DNA from: Amycolatopsis sp. A133
GTDB lineage: Bacteria; Actinomycetota; Actinomycetes; Mycobacteriales; Pseudonocardiaceae
NCBI RefSeq assembly: GCF_031082405.1
Contig: NZ_JAVHJU010000061.1
Span: 62,001-126,000 of the forward strand
Length of the DNA: 64,000 nt
Direction: 5' to 3'
Both the position numbers and the translations under genes were made by a program. Positions 1 to 7,143 of the stretch are shown piece after piece. Under the pieces are notes generated by a model, which saw nothing but the letters and a program-made list of their open reading frames with translations, was not told where the DNA came from and did no database searches. Every line of letters begins with the position of its first letter. The first letter of the stretch is position 1.

Positions 1-487
1 ACTCCGGGTTGAACACGAAGACGAACGCCAGCGTGGCCGCCGCGGGCGGGGCAAGTGTCGGCAGGTAGCACAGGGTCCGGACCAGCCCGACACCCGACTT
101 CAGCCGCGAAATCACCGAGGCGATCCCGAGGGAGAACACCACGCGGCAGACCGTCAGGACGACCACCAGCCACAGCGTGTTGTACGCGGCCGTGCCGACC
201 AGCGGCTCGGTGGTGAACATCCGGATGTAGTTGTCGAACCCGATGAACTGCGGCGGGTTGATCAGGTCGTAGCGGGTGAAGGAGTAGTAGACCGTGGCGA
301 TCAGCGGGTAGCCGAAGAAGATCAGGAACCCCAGGAACGCCGGGGCCATGAAGAACAGGACGGTCCGGCGGCGCTTGGCCCGGCGGGCCCCCGCCCGCGC
401 CTTCGCAGGCGCGGACGGGGAAGCTTTCTCGGCGAGCGTGCGGGTCGAGGGACTCGTTACCGCCGAGACCCCATCGGACAGAGTCAT
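1..487 (-). CDS. Carbohydrate ABC transporter permease (MalF type), 3' part missing
   Basis: This is the first ~162 residues of a sugar ABC-importer membrane subunit, cut by the left edge of the window. A charged, Ala/Arg/Lys-rich N-terminus is followed by a hydrophobic segment (FLGFLIFFGYPL) typical of MalF/UgpA-like permeases. The text YDLINPPQFIGFDNY and later hydrophobic helices also fit the family. The ATG (485-487) overlaps the TGA of the upstream binding-protein gene (ATGA), so the two are translationally coupled. The second permease and any ATPase would lie beyond the edge. The substrate cannot be read from the sequence; the adjacent ROK repressor suggests a sugar or amino sugar (inference). 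Confidence 0.9.
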   Translation of the reverse strand, partial: MTLSDGVSAVTSPSTRTLAEKASPSAPAKARAGARRAKRRRTVLFFMAPAFLGFLIFFGYPLIATVYYSFTRYDLINPPQFIGFDNYIRMFTTEPLVGTAAYNTLWLVVVLTVCRVVFSLGIASVISRLKSGVGLVRTLCYLPTLAPPAAATLAFVFVFNPE

Positions 488-1842
488 CCGCCCGCGCCCT
501 TCTGCTTGAGCTCGTCGTCGATCTGCGCGTCGACCTTCTTCAGGCCTTCGGTCAGGTCGGGCACCGAACCGGCCTGCCACTTCTCGGCGAAGTCGTTGAC
601 CGCCTTGAGGTGCGCGTCGCCGATCGGGGTGGTCTGGTTGGCCACCAGCTTGCCGCTGTCGTAGATGTCGAGGAACGTCTTGAACTGCGGCTGCAGGTCC
701 AGCTTCGGCGAGGTCAGCGCGGCCTTGGTGCTGGGCACGTTCTTGAGGCCGTTGGCCATGTCCACCAGGGTGTCGGTGTCCAGGGTGACCTGCTTGATGA
801 GCTCCCACGCGGCGCCGGGGTTCTTGGCGCCCTTCGGGATCGCGATGATCGTGCCGGTGGTGAAGCCGCCGCCGTAGTGGTCGGCCATGGTGTCGAGCAC
901 CGGCGCGGGCGCGGTGGCGTAGTTGACGTCCGGCGCCTGGTCCTTGAGGAACGCGGTGCGGAACTCGCCGTCGTACATCATCGCCAGCTTGCCCTTGTGG
1001 AAGCCGTTGTCGGCGGAGTACTCGTCGCCGAGGCCGGCCTTGAACTGCTCGACCTTGTCGTGGCCGCCGTAGAAGTCGATGAGCTGCTTCTGGAACTCGA
1101 ACATCGCCTTCCAGCCGGGGTTGGTGGCGAGGTCCGACTTGCCGTCCGGGCCGAGGAACGGCGCGCCGAAGTTCGGCGCCCAGTACTGGGCCTGGTTGGC
1201 GTAGAACGGCATCGACGGCAGGAAGCCGGCGACCTTGATCGACCCGTCCGGGTTGAACTCGGTGAGCTTCTTGGTGGCTTCGAACAGTTCCGACGTCGTC
1301 TTCGGCGGCGAGGCGACACCCTTCGCCGCGAACATGTCCTTGTTGTAGTAGAGCCCGTAGACGTCGGCGAGCATCGGCATCGCGCACCGCTTGCCCTGGT
1401 ACTCGGTGTAGTTGCGGACCGCTTCGGGGATCTGGTTCAGGTCGATCTTGTCGCGGTCGATGTAGGGCTTGAGGTCTTGGAAGCTGCCGGTGGAGCACCA
1501 GGCGCCCAGGTTGTCGGTGTAGAAGGAGATCGCGACGTCGGGCGGGTTGCCGCCGCGGATCGACTGGGTGAGCTTGTCGTCGTCCTGGTTGCCCTCGTGC
1601 TTGATCTCGATGTTCGGGAACTTCGCCTTGAGCTTGTTGAGGCCCGCCGTCACCACGCCGTACTCGCGGTCGGTGAACTTGGAGTACACCGTGATGGTCA
1701 GCTTGTCGTCCTTGCCGGGTGCGGCCGCCACGTCACCCCCGCTCGGGGCGGCGGCGCCGGAGCAGGCGCTGGTCAGCAGGACGGACGCAGCAGCCGCGAC
1801 GGCCAGCAGTGCGCCGCGGCGGGTCCGGGTGGTAGGGGGCAT
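484..1842 (-). CDS. Extracellular solute-binding lipoprotein of a sugar ABC importer
   Basis: This is a family 1 (MalE-like) binding protein that captures a carbohydrate outside the membrane for the permease encoded next to it. The N-terminus has a twin-Arg/basic stretch, a hydrophobic core and a lipobox ending in Cys27 (LTSAC), followed by a Gly/Ala/Ser linker, so it should be lipid-anchored. The motif YNKDMFAAKGV and the C-terminal AWELIKQVT region fit the family. The start chosen is the ATG at 1842, because AGGAGG sits 6-7 bases upstream. An in-frame ATG 15 bases earlier overlaps the ROK stop codon but has no good ribosome site. The predicted length is 452 aa, normal for the family. Confidence 0.93.
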   Translation of the reverse strand: MPPTTRTRRGALLAVAAAASVLLTSACSGAAAPSGGDVAAAPGKDDKLTITVYSKFTDREYGVVTAGLNKLKAKFPNIEIKHEGNQDDDKLTQSIRGGNPPDVAISFYTDNLGAWCSTGSFQDLKPYIDRDKIDLNQIPEAVRNYTEYQGKRCAMPMLADVYGLYYNKDMFAAKGVASPPKTTSELFEATKKLTEFNPDGSIKVAGFLPSMPFYANQAQYWAPNFGAPFLGPDGKSDLATNPGWKAMFEFQKQLIDFYGGHDKVEQFKAGLGDEYSADNGFHKGKLAMMYDGEFRTAFLKDQAPDVNYATAPAPVLDTMADHYGGGFTTGTIIAIPKGAKNPGAAWELIKQVTLDTDTLVDMANGLKNVPSTKAALTSPKLDLQPQFKTFLDIYDSGKLVANQTTPIGDAHLKAVNDFAEKWQAGSVPDLTEGLKKVDAQIDDELKQKGAGG

Positions 1843-1853
1843 GGCCCTCCTCC

Positions 1854-3086
1854 TCATCGGTTGGGGCTACTCGGTCGGGGACGGGTGCTTCCGCCCTCGG
1901 GCCTGCGCGACCCGAGGAGCGTGGGGGTGACGACGCCGAAGACGTCCTCACGGGTGGTGGCGAGCGCGGACTGCAGCGCGCCCGCGCGGACGGCGTTGCC
2001 CTGCACGGAAGCGCAGCCGACGGGCGTGCGCGGCAGGACGAGTTCGTGCAGCTTTTCCTGCACCAGCGCGGCGAACTCCTCGCCGCCGGCGCGGCTGGTG
2101 TCACCGCAGAGGAGCACGAGCTGCGGATCGGCGACCGCGACGAGGTTGGCGATCCCGCCGGCGACGCGCTTCGCGAGGTCGTGCCGGAAGGAGTGGTGCG
2201 GTCCGGTTTTCGCCACGGCGTCCCAGGCGGTCCCGGCTTCGATGCCGTGGGCCGCGGCGAGGCGGCAGATGGCGGGCGAGTCGACGAGGTTGCCGAACCG
2301 GGCACCGGCCTCGGGCCAGACGTCGCCGGTGTCTTTCGTGGCGGCGTCGGGCACGCGCATCCAGTCGATTTCGCCGCCCCCGCCGGTGGCACCGCGCAGC
2401 AGCCGCCGTCCGATGACAACCGCACCGCCGACACCTTCGGACAGCCACACCATGGCGAAGTCGTCGACGTCCTGGGCCTTCCCGGCGGTCATCTCCTCGA
2501 CGGCGACCAGGTTGACGTCGTTCTCGATCAGGACGTCGACACCGAGTTCGTCGCTGAGCTTCTGCGGGACGTCGAAGCCGAGCCAGCCGGGGATGTGCGG
2601 GGCGGAGGAGAGCAGGCCGGTCCGCGGATCGAACGCCCCCTGCGCGCCGATCACAACGTGGGCCAGGTCTTCCCGGTTGATCCCGGCTTCTCCGGCGACT
2701 CGGCTCAGCGCTTCCCCGAAGGTCCCGACGACGTCGGCACCGGCGTGCACGGGCAGCGGCGTCCGGTATTCGGCGAGCACGACCCCGGCGACATCGGCGA
2801 CGACGAAGTCGGCCACGTGCGGCGTGAGATCGACGGCGGCGACGAAGGCGAGGCTGCCGTTGGCCGCCCAGAGCTGGGCGCGCGGCCCGCGGCCACCACC
2901 CCGGACGCCGGCCTTGACGACGAGGTCGTCCTGTTCGAGCCGGGTCAGCAGCTGCGCGGTGGCGGGCTTGGAGAGCCCGATGGCGAGTTCGAGTTCGGCC
3001 CGCGTGAGCGGCCCCTCCCGCAGGAGGACCTCGATGGCGGCGCGATCGTTGATCTCGCGCAGCATCCGCGGGCTACCGGCTCGCAC
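1854..3086 (-). CDS. ROK-family transcriptional repressor
   Basis: A winged-helix domain (about residues 15-60, with LTRAELELAIGLSKPATAQ as the recognition region) precedes a ROK sugar-kinase-like effector domain, a fusion typical of NagC/XylR-type repressors. The CGxxGCxE zinc motif of ROK kinases is not evident where it would be expected (GGGGEIDWMRV), which fits a regulator rather than an active kinase. Translation starts at GTG 3086 with GGAGG five bases upstream. It is the first gene of a leftward unit ROK, binding protein, permease, so it probably controls its own operon in response to the imported sugar. An AT-rich site just upstream is a possible operator. Confidence 0.9.
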   Translation of the reverse strand: MRAGSPRMLREINDRAAIEVLLREGPLTRAELELAIGLSKPATAQLLTRLEQDDLVVKAGVRGGGRGPRAQLWAANGSLAFVAAVDLTPHVADFVVADVAGVVLAEYRTPLPVHAGADVVGTFGEALSRVAGEAGINREDLAHVVIGAQGAFDPRTGLLSSAPHIPGWLGFDVPQKLSDELGVDVLIENDVNLVAVEEMTAGKAQDVDDFAMVWLSEGVGGAVVIGRRLLRGATGGGGEIDWMRVPDAATKDTGDVWPEAGARFGNLVDSPAICRLAAAHGIEAGTAWDAVAKTGPHHSFRHDLAKRVAGGIANLVAVADPQLVLLCGDTSRAGGEEFAALVQEKLHELVLPRTPVGCASVQGNAVRAGALQSALATTREDVFGVVTPTLLGSRRPEGGSTRPRPSSPNR

Positions 3087-3099
3087 TCGTTCCTCCGGA

Positions 3100-3120
3100 C
3101 TTAATTAGGATACTTTACAG
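3100..3120 (-). promoter_or_regulatory. AT-rich candidate promoter/operator of the ROK operon
   Basis: The stretch TTAATTAGGATACTTTA is strikingly AT-rich in this GC-rich sequence and lies directly upstream of the ROK gene's ribosome site. ROK repressors commonly autoregulate through AT-rich operators in this position. The dyad here is imperfect, so the call is tentative. Confidence 0.35.
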
Positions 3121-3278
3121 ACGGTTTCCGGCGACTGTAGTGAGCCGGGGCACAGCCGTCAACGGTCTCTTGAAACGGCCAGGTAACGCTTGGCCGGGGC
3201 GGTGGGCCAGGTGGCGGGTGTACCGGTGAACGAGTTGCGCCGGACCGCCCGGACCCGGCCAACGGTTCCCGCTAACCT

Positions 3279-3369
3279 CAAGCGCCCCAATGTGGCGTTC
3301 GGTGCGTCAGACGCACCCAATGTGGCGTTCGGTGCGTTGGACGCAACCAACGCCACATTGGGGCGCTTG
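3279..3369. repeat. Family C dispersed repeat, copy 1 (21-bp terminal inverted repeats)
   Basis: The module holds two direct copies of a ~30-bp unit containing CCCAATGTGGCGTTCGGTGC, then an inverted partial copy. The outer 21 bp (3279-3299 and 3349-3369) are perfect inverted repeats. A nearly identical 89-bp copy lies at 33861-33949. It sits in the 363-bp gap between the end of nudC and the start of the ROK gene. No gene is credible here: open frames crossing it simply read through the repeats. Apart from this repeat, the nudC terminator and the ROK promoter I see nothing else in the gap. Confidence 0.85.
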
Positions 3370-3393
3370 GGGCGGTGCACGGGACGCAACGGA

Positions 3394-3422
3394 AACGGCC
3401 CCGGCGGAGAGCCGGGGCCGTT
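3394..3422. terminator. Hairpin terminator downstream of nudC
   Basis: A 12-bp perfect stem (AACGGCCCCGGC pairing with GCCGGGGCCGTT) with a 5-nt loop lies 28 bp beyond the nudC stop codon on the leftward strand, as expected for an intrinsic terminator of high-GC actinobacteria without a long U tract. Confidence 0.75.
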
Positions 3423-3449
3423 CTCGGGGTCACGCTGGGCGGCGGGCGG

Positions 3450-4466
3450 TTACTCCTCCGCGTCGGCCCAGGCCTTGAGCATCACGCGGGCGATCGACGA
3501 ATTGCCCGGCAGGATGATCTCCGCCGCACCGTCCGCGATGGGCGTCGGCCGGGCGCCGTCGGGAGACGCGCTGTTCTCGAACGCCGCGCGCACCTCGTCC
3601 CGCGATACCCACAGCGCCTCTTCGATCTCCCCGTCCGCCGGTACCAGCGGCAGCGACCGGTCGGCCCGGGCCGTGAAGCCCAGCATGATCGAACGCGGGA
3701 ACGGCCACGGCTGGCTGCCCAGGTACCGCACGTCCGAGACCGAAGCCCCGACCTCTTCGCGGATCTCCCGGACCACGCAAGCCTCCAGCGACTCCCCCGC
3801 CTCGACGAACCCGGCCAGCACCGAGTAGCGCCCGGCCGGCCAGATCGGCTGGCGCGCCAGCAGGACGTGGGAACCGTTCACGCCCTCCAACGAGTGGACC
3901 AGGCAGATCACCGCCGGGTCCGTGCGGGGGTACTCCTCGCGGCCGTCGTTTGTGCACTTGCTCGCCCAGCCGAACTGGGACAACTCCGTCGGGTGGCCGC
4001 AGCGCGTGCAGAACTTGGCTTGCCGGCGCCAGTTGCGCAACGCCTGCGCCGTCGTGAACAAGCCCGCCGACGTGTCGTCCAGCAGGTCGCCGTAGCCGCG
4101 CAGCTCGACCCAGACCTCGCCGCCGGCGCTCGGGACCTCCTCGACGAAGCCCCAGCTGCCCGCCATCTTCACCGTGCCGGCGTCGCCGGACGGGCCGCCC
4201 GGGAGCGACCAGTAGTCGACGTCCTGCCACTCGCCCAGGAACACCGCGTCCGCGGGCGGCGAAGCGCCGAAGTCGACCGCCTTGCGGAAGGCCAGCACGG
4301 ACGAACCCTCGACGACCGGGGTGCGCCCGTTGTCGTCCAGCAGGACGACCCGGGCGTCCGCCCAGCGCGACAACAGGCGCGCGGGGTCGGTGCGCAAGCC
4401 TTCCTGGCGGTCCACTGTGGACCGGGACAGAGTGGGCGGATCCCCCAGCGCGAACGGGACGGACAT
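3450..4466 (-). CDS. nudC: NADH pyrophosphatase / RNA decapping NUDIX hydrolase NudC
   Basis: The protein has the NudC layout: an N-terminal domain, a Cys motif, a NUDIX domain and the NudC-specific signature SQPWPFPRS. The NUDIX box is GFVEAGESLEACVVREIREE (about residues 219-238), followed by VG, matching Gx5Ex7REUxEExGU. SQPWPFPRS at about 249-257 separates NudC from other NUDIX enzymes. The family cleaves NAD(H) to NMN(H) and AMP and removes NAD caps from RNA. The zinc site looks incomplete: CTRC at about 152-155 and one more Cys near 170 are visible, but not the usual fourth Cys. The ATG at 4466 shares one base with the stop of the M16 gene (TGATG). It is 338 aa long. Confidence 0.95.
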   Translation of the reverse strand: MSVPFALGDPPTLSRSTVDRQEGLRTDPARLLSRWADARVVLLDDNGRTPVVEGSSVLAFRKAVDFGASPPADAVFLGEWQDVDYWSLPGGPSGDAGTVKMAGSWGFVEEVPSAGGEVWVELRGYGDLLDDTSAGLFTTAQALRNWRRQAKFCTRCGHPTELSQFGWASKCTNDGREEYPRTDPAVICLVHSLEGVNGSHVLLARQPIWPAGRYSVLAGFVEAGESLEACVVREIREEVGASVSDVRYLGSQPWPFPRSIMLGFTARADRSLPLVPADGEIEEALWVSRDEVRAAFENSASPDGARPTPIADGAAEIILPGNSSIARVMLKAWADAEE

Positions 4467-5845
4467 CAGGCGGGCTCGCCCACGACGACGTCGCCGAGCG
4501 CCAGCAGCTTGCGTTCCAGGACACCCGCGTCGCCGACCACCACGCCCGTGAACCGCTGGGGGGCGAAGTACTTCAGCGCCGCTTCGGCCACCTCGTCGGC
4601 CGTCACCGCCGCCACCCGCGCCGGGTGCTCGTTCAGCCACTCCAGGCCGAGGCCGGTCGACGCCAGCGCCAGCACCTGCCCGGCCAGCCCGGACTGGGAC
4701 GACGTCGAGGTCAGCAGCGAGCCGATCGCGTACTGCCGCACCGACTCCAGCTCGTCGCCCTCGGGCGGGACCTGGCCGAGGCGGCCCAGCTCGTAACGGG
4801 TCTCCAGCAGCGCCGGCGCCGTCGCGTCGGTCGCGGTGTCCGCGTCGACGTTGACCACCGCGGTGCCGTCGGTGAACTCGAAACCGGAGTGCGCGGAGTA
4901 GGTGTACCCCTTGTTCTCGCGGATGTTCTCCACCAGCCGCGACGAGAAGTACCCGCCGTAGGCCAGGTTCGCCAGCTGCAGCGCCGCGTAACCCGGGTCG
5001 GTGCGCGGCACGGTCTGCGCCGAAAGCCGGATCTGCGACTGCACCGCCCCGGCGCGCGGCACGAGCCGCACGCTCGGCCCGGTCAGGTCGGGCAGCGGCG
5101 GCAGCCGGACGGCGGAACGGTCGGACGCCCAGCCGCCGAGCACCTTCTCGAGCTCCCCGAGCACGCCGGCCGGGTCGAGGTCGCCGACCAGCACCATGAC
5201 CGAACCCCGCGGCAGCACCGACGCCTGGTGCAGCGCCCGGACCTGCTCGGGCGTCACGACCGCGACGTCTTCGGCGCGCGGGACCTCGCGCGTGGCCGGG
5301 TGGTCGCCGTAGCGGTGCTTCTGCAGGGCCTCCCGCGCGATCGTGCGCGGCTGGGTCCGGGAGACGGCGATCCGCTCGACCAGCCGCTCCTTCTCGCGGG
5401 CGATTTCCTCGTCGGCGTAGGTCGCCCCGGTGAGGACGTCACCGAGCACGTCGAGGAACGTCGGCAGCTTGTCGGCCAGCGCGGACCCGGTGAGCACCAG
5501 GCGTTCCGGGTCGACGCCGGCGCCGATGTCGCCGCCGATCAGCGCCAGCTCGGCGTCGATCTCGATGCGGTTGCGGCGGGCGGTGCCGGTCAGGATCGTC
5601 TCGGCGAGCACCTCGGCGATCGCCGGGTGCAGCGCGTCGTCACCCGCGAACGGGATCCACAGGCGCGCCTCGACCAGCGGCACGGTCGCCTTGCGGACGG
5701 CCACCACGCGCAGGCCGTTCGACAGCGAAGTGTCCACGTGGGACAGGTCGGCGGCGGCCCGCTGGTCGCCGAGCGGCGGCAGCGGCCGCGGACCCCGCGC
5801 GGTGCGGCCGATCTCCTCGGCGCTGCGGTGCGTTGCTGAAGTCAC
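4466..5845 (-). CDS. M16 peptidase-like protein, non-catalytic subunit
   Basis: This 459-aa M16 (pitrilysin/insulinase-type) protein lacks the zinc motif HxxEH: the equivalent region reads LWIPFAGDDALHPAIAEVLA. The C-terminal substrate-binding Arg/Tyr region is kept (SSRLVENIRENKGYTYS). Two-subunit M16 enzymes pair one such protein with a catalytic partner, and the partner is the next gene upstream. The GTG start (5845) overlaps that gene's TGA (GTGA). The pair would form a clam-shell peptidase for short unfolded peptides; whether it is cytosolic is not shown, but neither protein has a signal peptide. Confidence 0.9.
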   Translation of the reverse strand: MTSATHRSAEEIGRTARGPRPLPPLGDQRAAADLSHVDTSLSNGLRVVAVRKATVPLVEARLWIPFAGDDALHPAIAEVLAETILTGTARRNRIEIDAELALIGGDIGAGVDPERLVLTGSALADKLPTFLDVLGDVLTGATYADEEIAREKERLVERIAVSRTQPRTIAREALQKHRYGDHPATREVPRAEDVAVVTPEQVRALHQASVLPRGSVMVLVGDLDPAGVLGELEKVLGGWASDRSAVRLPPLPDLTGPSVRLVPRAGAVQSQIRLSAQTVPRTDPGYAALQLANLAYGGYFSSRLVENIRENKGYTYSAHSGFEFTDGTAVVNVDADTATDATAPALLETRYELGRLGQVPPEGDELESVRQYAIGSLLTSTSSQSGLAGQVLALASTGLGLEWLNEHPARVAAVTADEVAEAALKYFAPQRFTGVVVGDAGVLERKLLALGDVVVGEPA

Positions 5846-7134
5846 TGCTCGTTGTTCCCTTCCGAAGCGGGCTTGACCACCAGCACGGCGCGCGCGTCCG
5901 GGCGCAGCGCCTTCGCCGCCGCCGACACGGCTTCCGCGGTGACGGCGGACATCCGGTCCGCGAGCCGGTACACCAGCGACGCGTCGCCGTAGAGCAGTTC
6001 GAACGAGCCGAGGGCCAGCGTCCGGGACACCAGCCGGTCGTGCTCGGAGTGCAGGCTCGCCGCCCAGCGGGCGGTGACCTTGCGCAGCTCCTCCTCGCTC
6101 GGCGGGGTCTCGGCGAGCTTCTCCAGCTCGTCGTCGAGGGCGGCGAGCACGCGCTCGCGGGGCACCTCGTGCGGGTGGATCAAGGTGATGGTGAACGTGT
6201 CGGGGTCGCGGGCCTCGAACGGGCCGAACAGCCCGGCCCCGGCCCCGATGTCGACGACCAGCGGCTCGCGGTGCACCAGCCGCTGCTGCAGGCGGGAGCC
6301 GTCGCCGTCGGTGAGCACGCCGGCCAGCACGAGGTAGGCCAGGTAGCTGTCGACGTCGTTGATCGGGTCCGGCATCCGGTAGCCGATGCCGAGCGCGGGC
6401 AGCGGGGCGTGCGCGTCCTCGATCTCGCCGTGCAGCTCGGTGGTCGGCAGCGGCTCGGCGAAGGACGGCCGCTGCGGCGCCGGCCGGTGCGGGACGTCGC
6501 CGAAGTGGTCCTCGATCAGCTTCTTGGCGTTGCCCACCTCGAAGTCGCCGGCCACCGTGAGCACGGCGTTGGCCGGCGAGTAGTAGGTGTCGAAGAACGC
6601 CGCGCAGTCGTCGACCGTGGCGCTTTCGAGGTCCTCGAAGCCGCCGTAGCCGTTGTGCGCGTTGGGGAACGTCGAGTACAGCACCGGCGGCAGGGTGATC
6701 CACGGGAACCCGCCGTAGGGCCGGTTCAGCACGTTGAGCCGGATCTCCTCCTTGACGACGTCGATCTGGTTCGCCAGGTTCTCCGCGGTCAGCTTGGGCG
6801 CGCGCATCCGGTCGGCTTCGAGGAACAGCGCACGCTCGAGCGCGGCGCTCGGGAGCACCTCGAAGTAGTCCGTGTAGTCGGGGTGGGTGGACCCGTTGAA
6901 GGTCCCGCCGCTGGACTGCACGTGCCGGAAGTGGGCGAGTTTTTCCAGGCTCTCGGAGCCTTGGAACATCAGGTGCTCGAAGAGGTGCGCAAAACCGGTG
7001 CGCCCCTCCGGCTCGGAGCGGAAACCCACGTCGTAGTGCACGCTGACGCCGACCACCGGCGCGGTCGCGTCGGGGGCGAGAACCACGCGCAGACCGTTGT
7101 CGAGGGTGTATCGGACGAGCTCGGGATCGGCCAT
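5842..7134 (-). CDS. M16 zinc metallopeptidase, catalytic subunit
   Basis: The inverted zinc motif is clear: His50-Leu-Phe-Glu53-His54 (HLFEH). A Glu pair at 129-130 lies about 76 residues on, where the third zinc ligand of M16 peptidases is expected. The 430-aa length fits the two-chain bacterial M16 type. It starts at ATG 7134 and is coupled by a 4-base overlap to the non-catalytic partner. The two genes lie directly upstream of nudC and are probably co-transcribed with it. Substrates are unknown; family members degrade peptides or process precursor peptides. Confidence 0.93.
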   Translation of the reverse strand: MADPELVRYTLDNGLRVVLAPDATAPVVGVSVHYDVGFRSEPEGRTGFAHLFEHLMFQGSESLEKLAHFRHVQSSGGTFNGSTHPDYTDYFEVLPSAALERALFLEADRMRAPKLTAENLANQIDVVKEEIRLNVLNRPYGGFPWITLPPVLYSTFPNAHNGYGGFEDLESATVDDCAAFFDTYYSPANAVLTVAGDFEVGNAKKLIEDHFGDVPHRPAPQRPSFAEPLPTTELHGEIEDAHAPLPALGIGYRMPDPINDVDSYLAYLVLAGVLTDGDGSRLQQRLVHREPLVVDIGAGAGLFGPFEARDPDTFTITLIHPHEVPRERVLAALDDELEKLAETPPSEEELRKVTARWAASLHSEHDRLVSRTLALGSFELLYGDASLVYRLADRMSAVTAEAVSAAAKALRPDARAVLVVKPASEGNNEQ

Positions 7135-7143
7135 GGCCCCACC

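Noticed and set aside
610..3108. 832-codon open frame on the + strand
   Set aside because: It is antisense to the binding protein and ROK genes; its text is low-complexity Arg/Val/Gly sequence typical of high-GC shadow frames.
3190..3828. Open frame reading NVAFGASDAPNVAFGA repeats as a repeat protein
   Set aside because: The text is translation of the family C repeat followed by the antisense of nudC.
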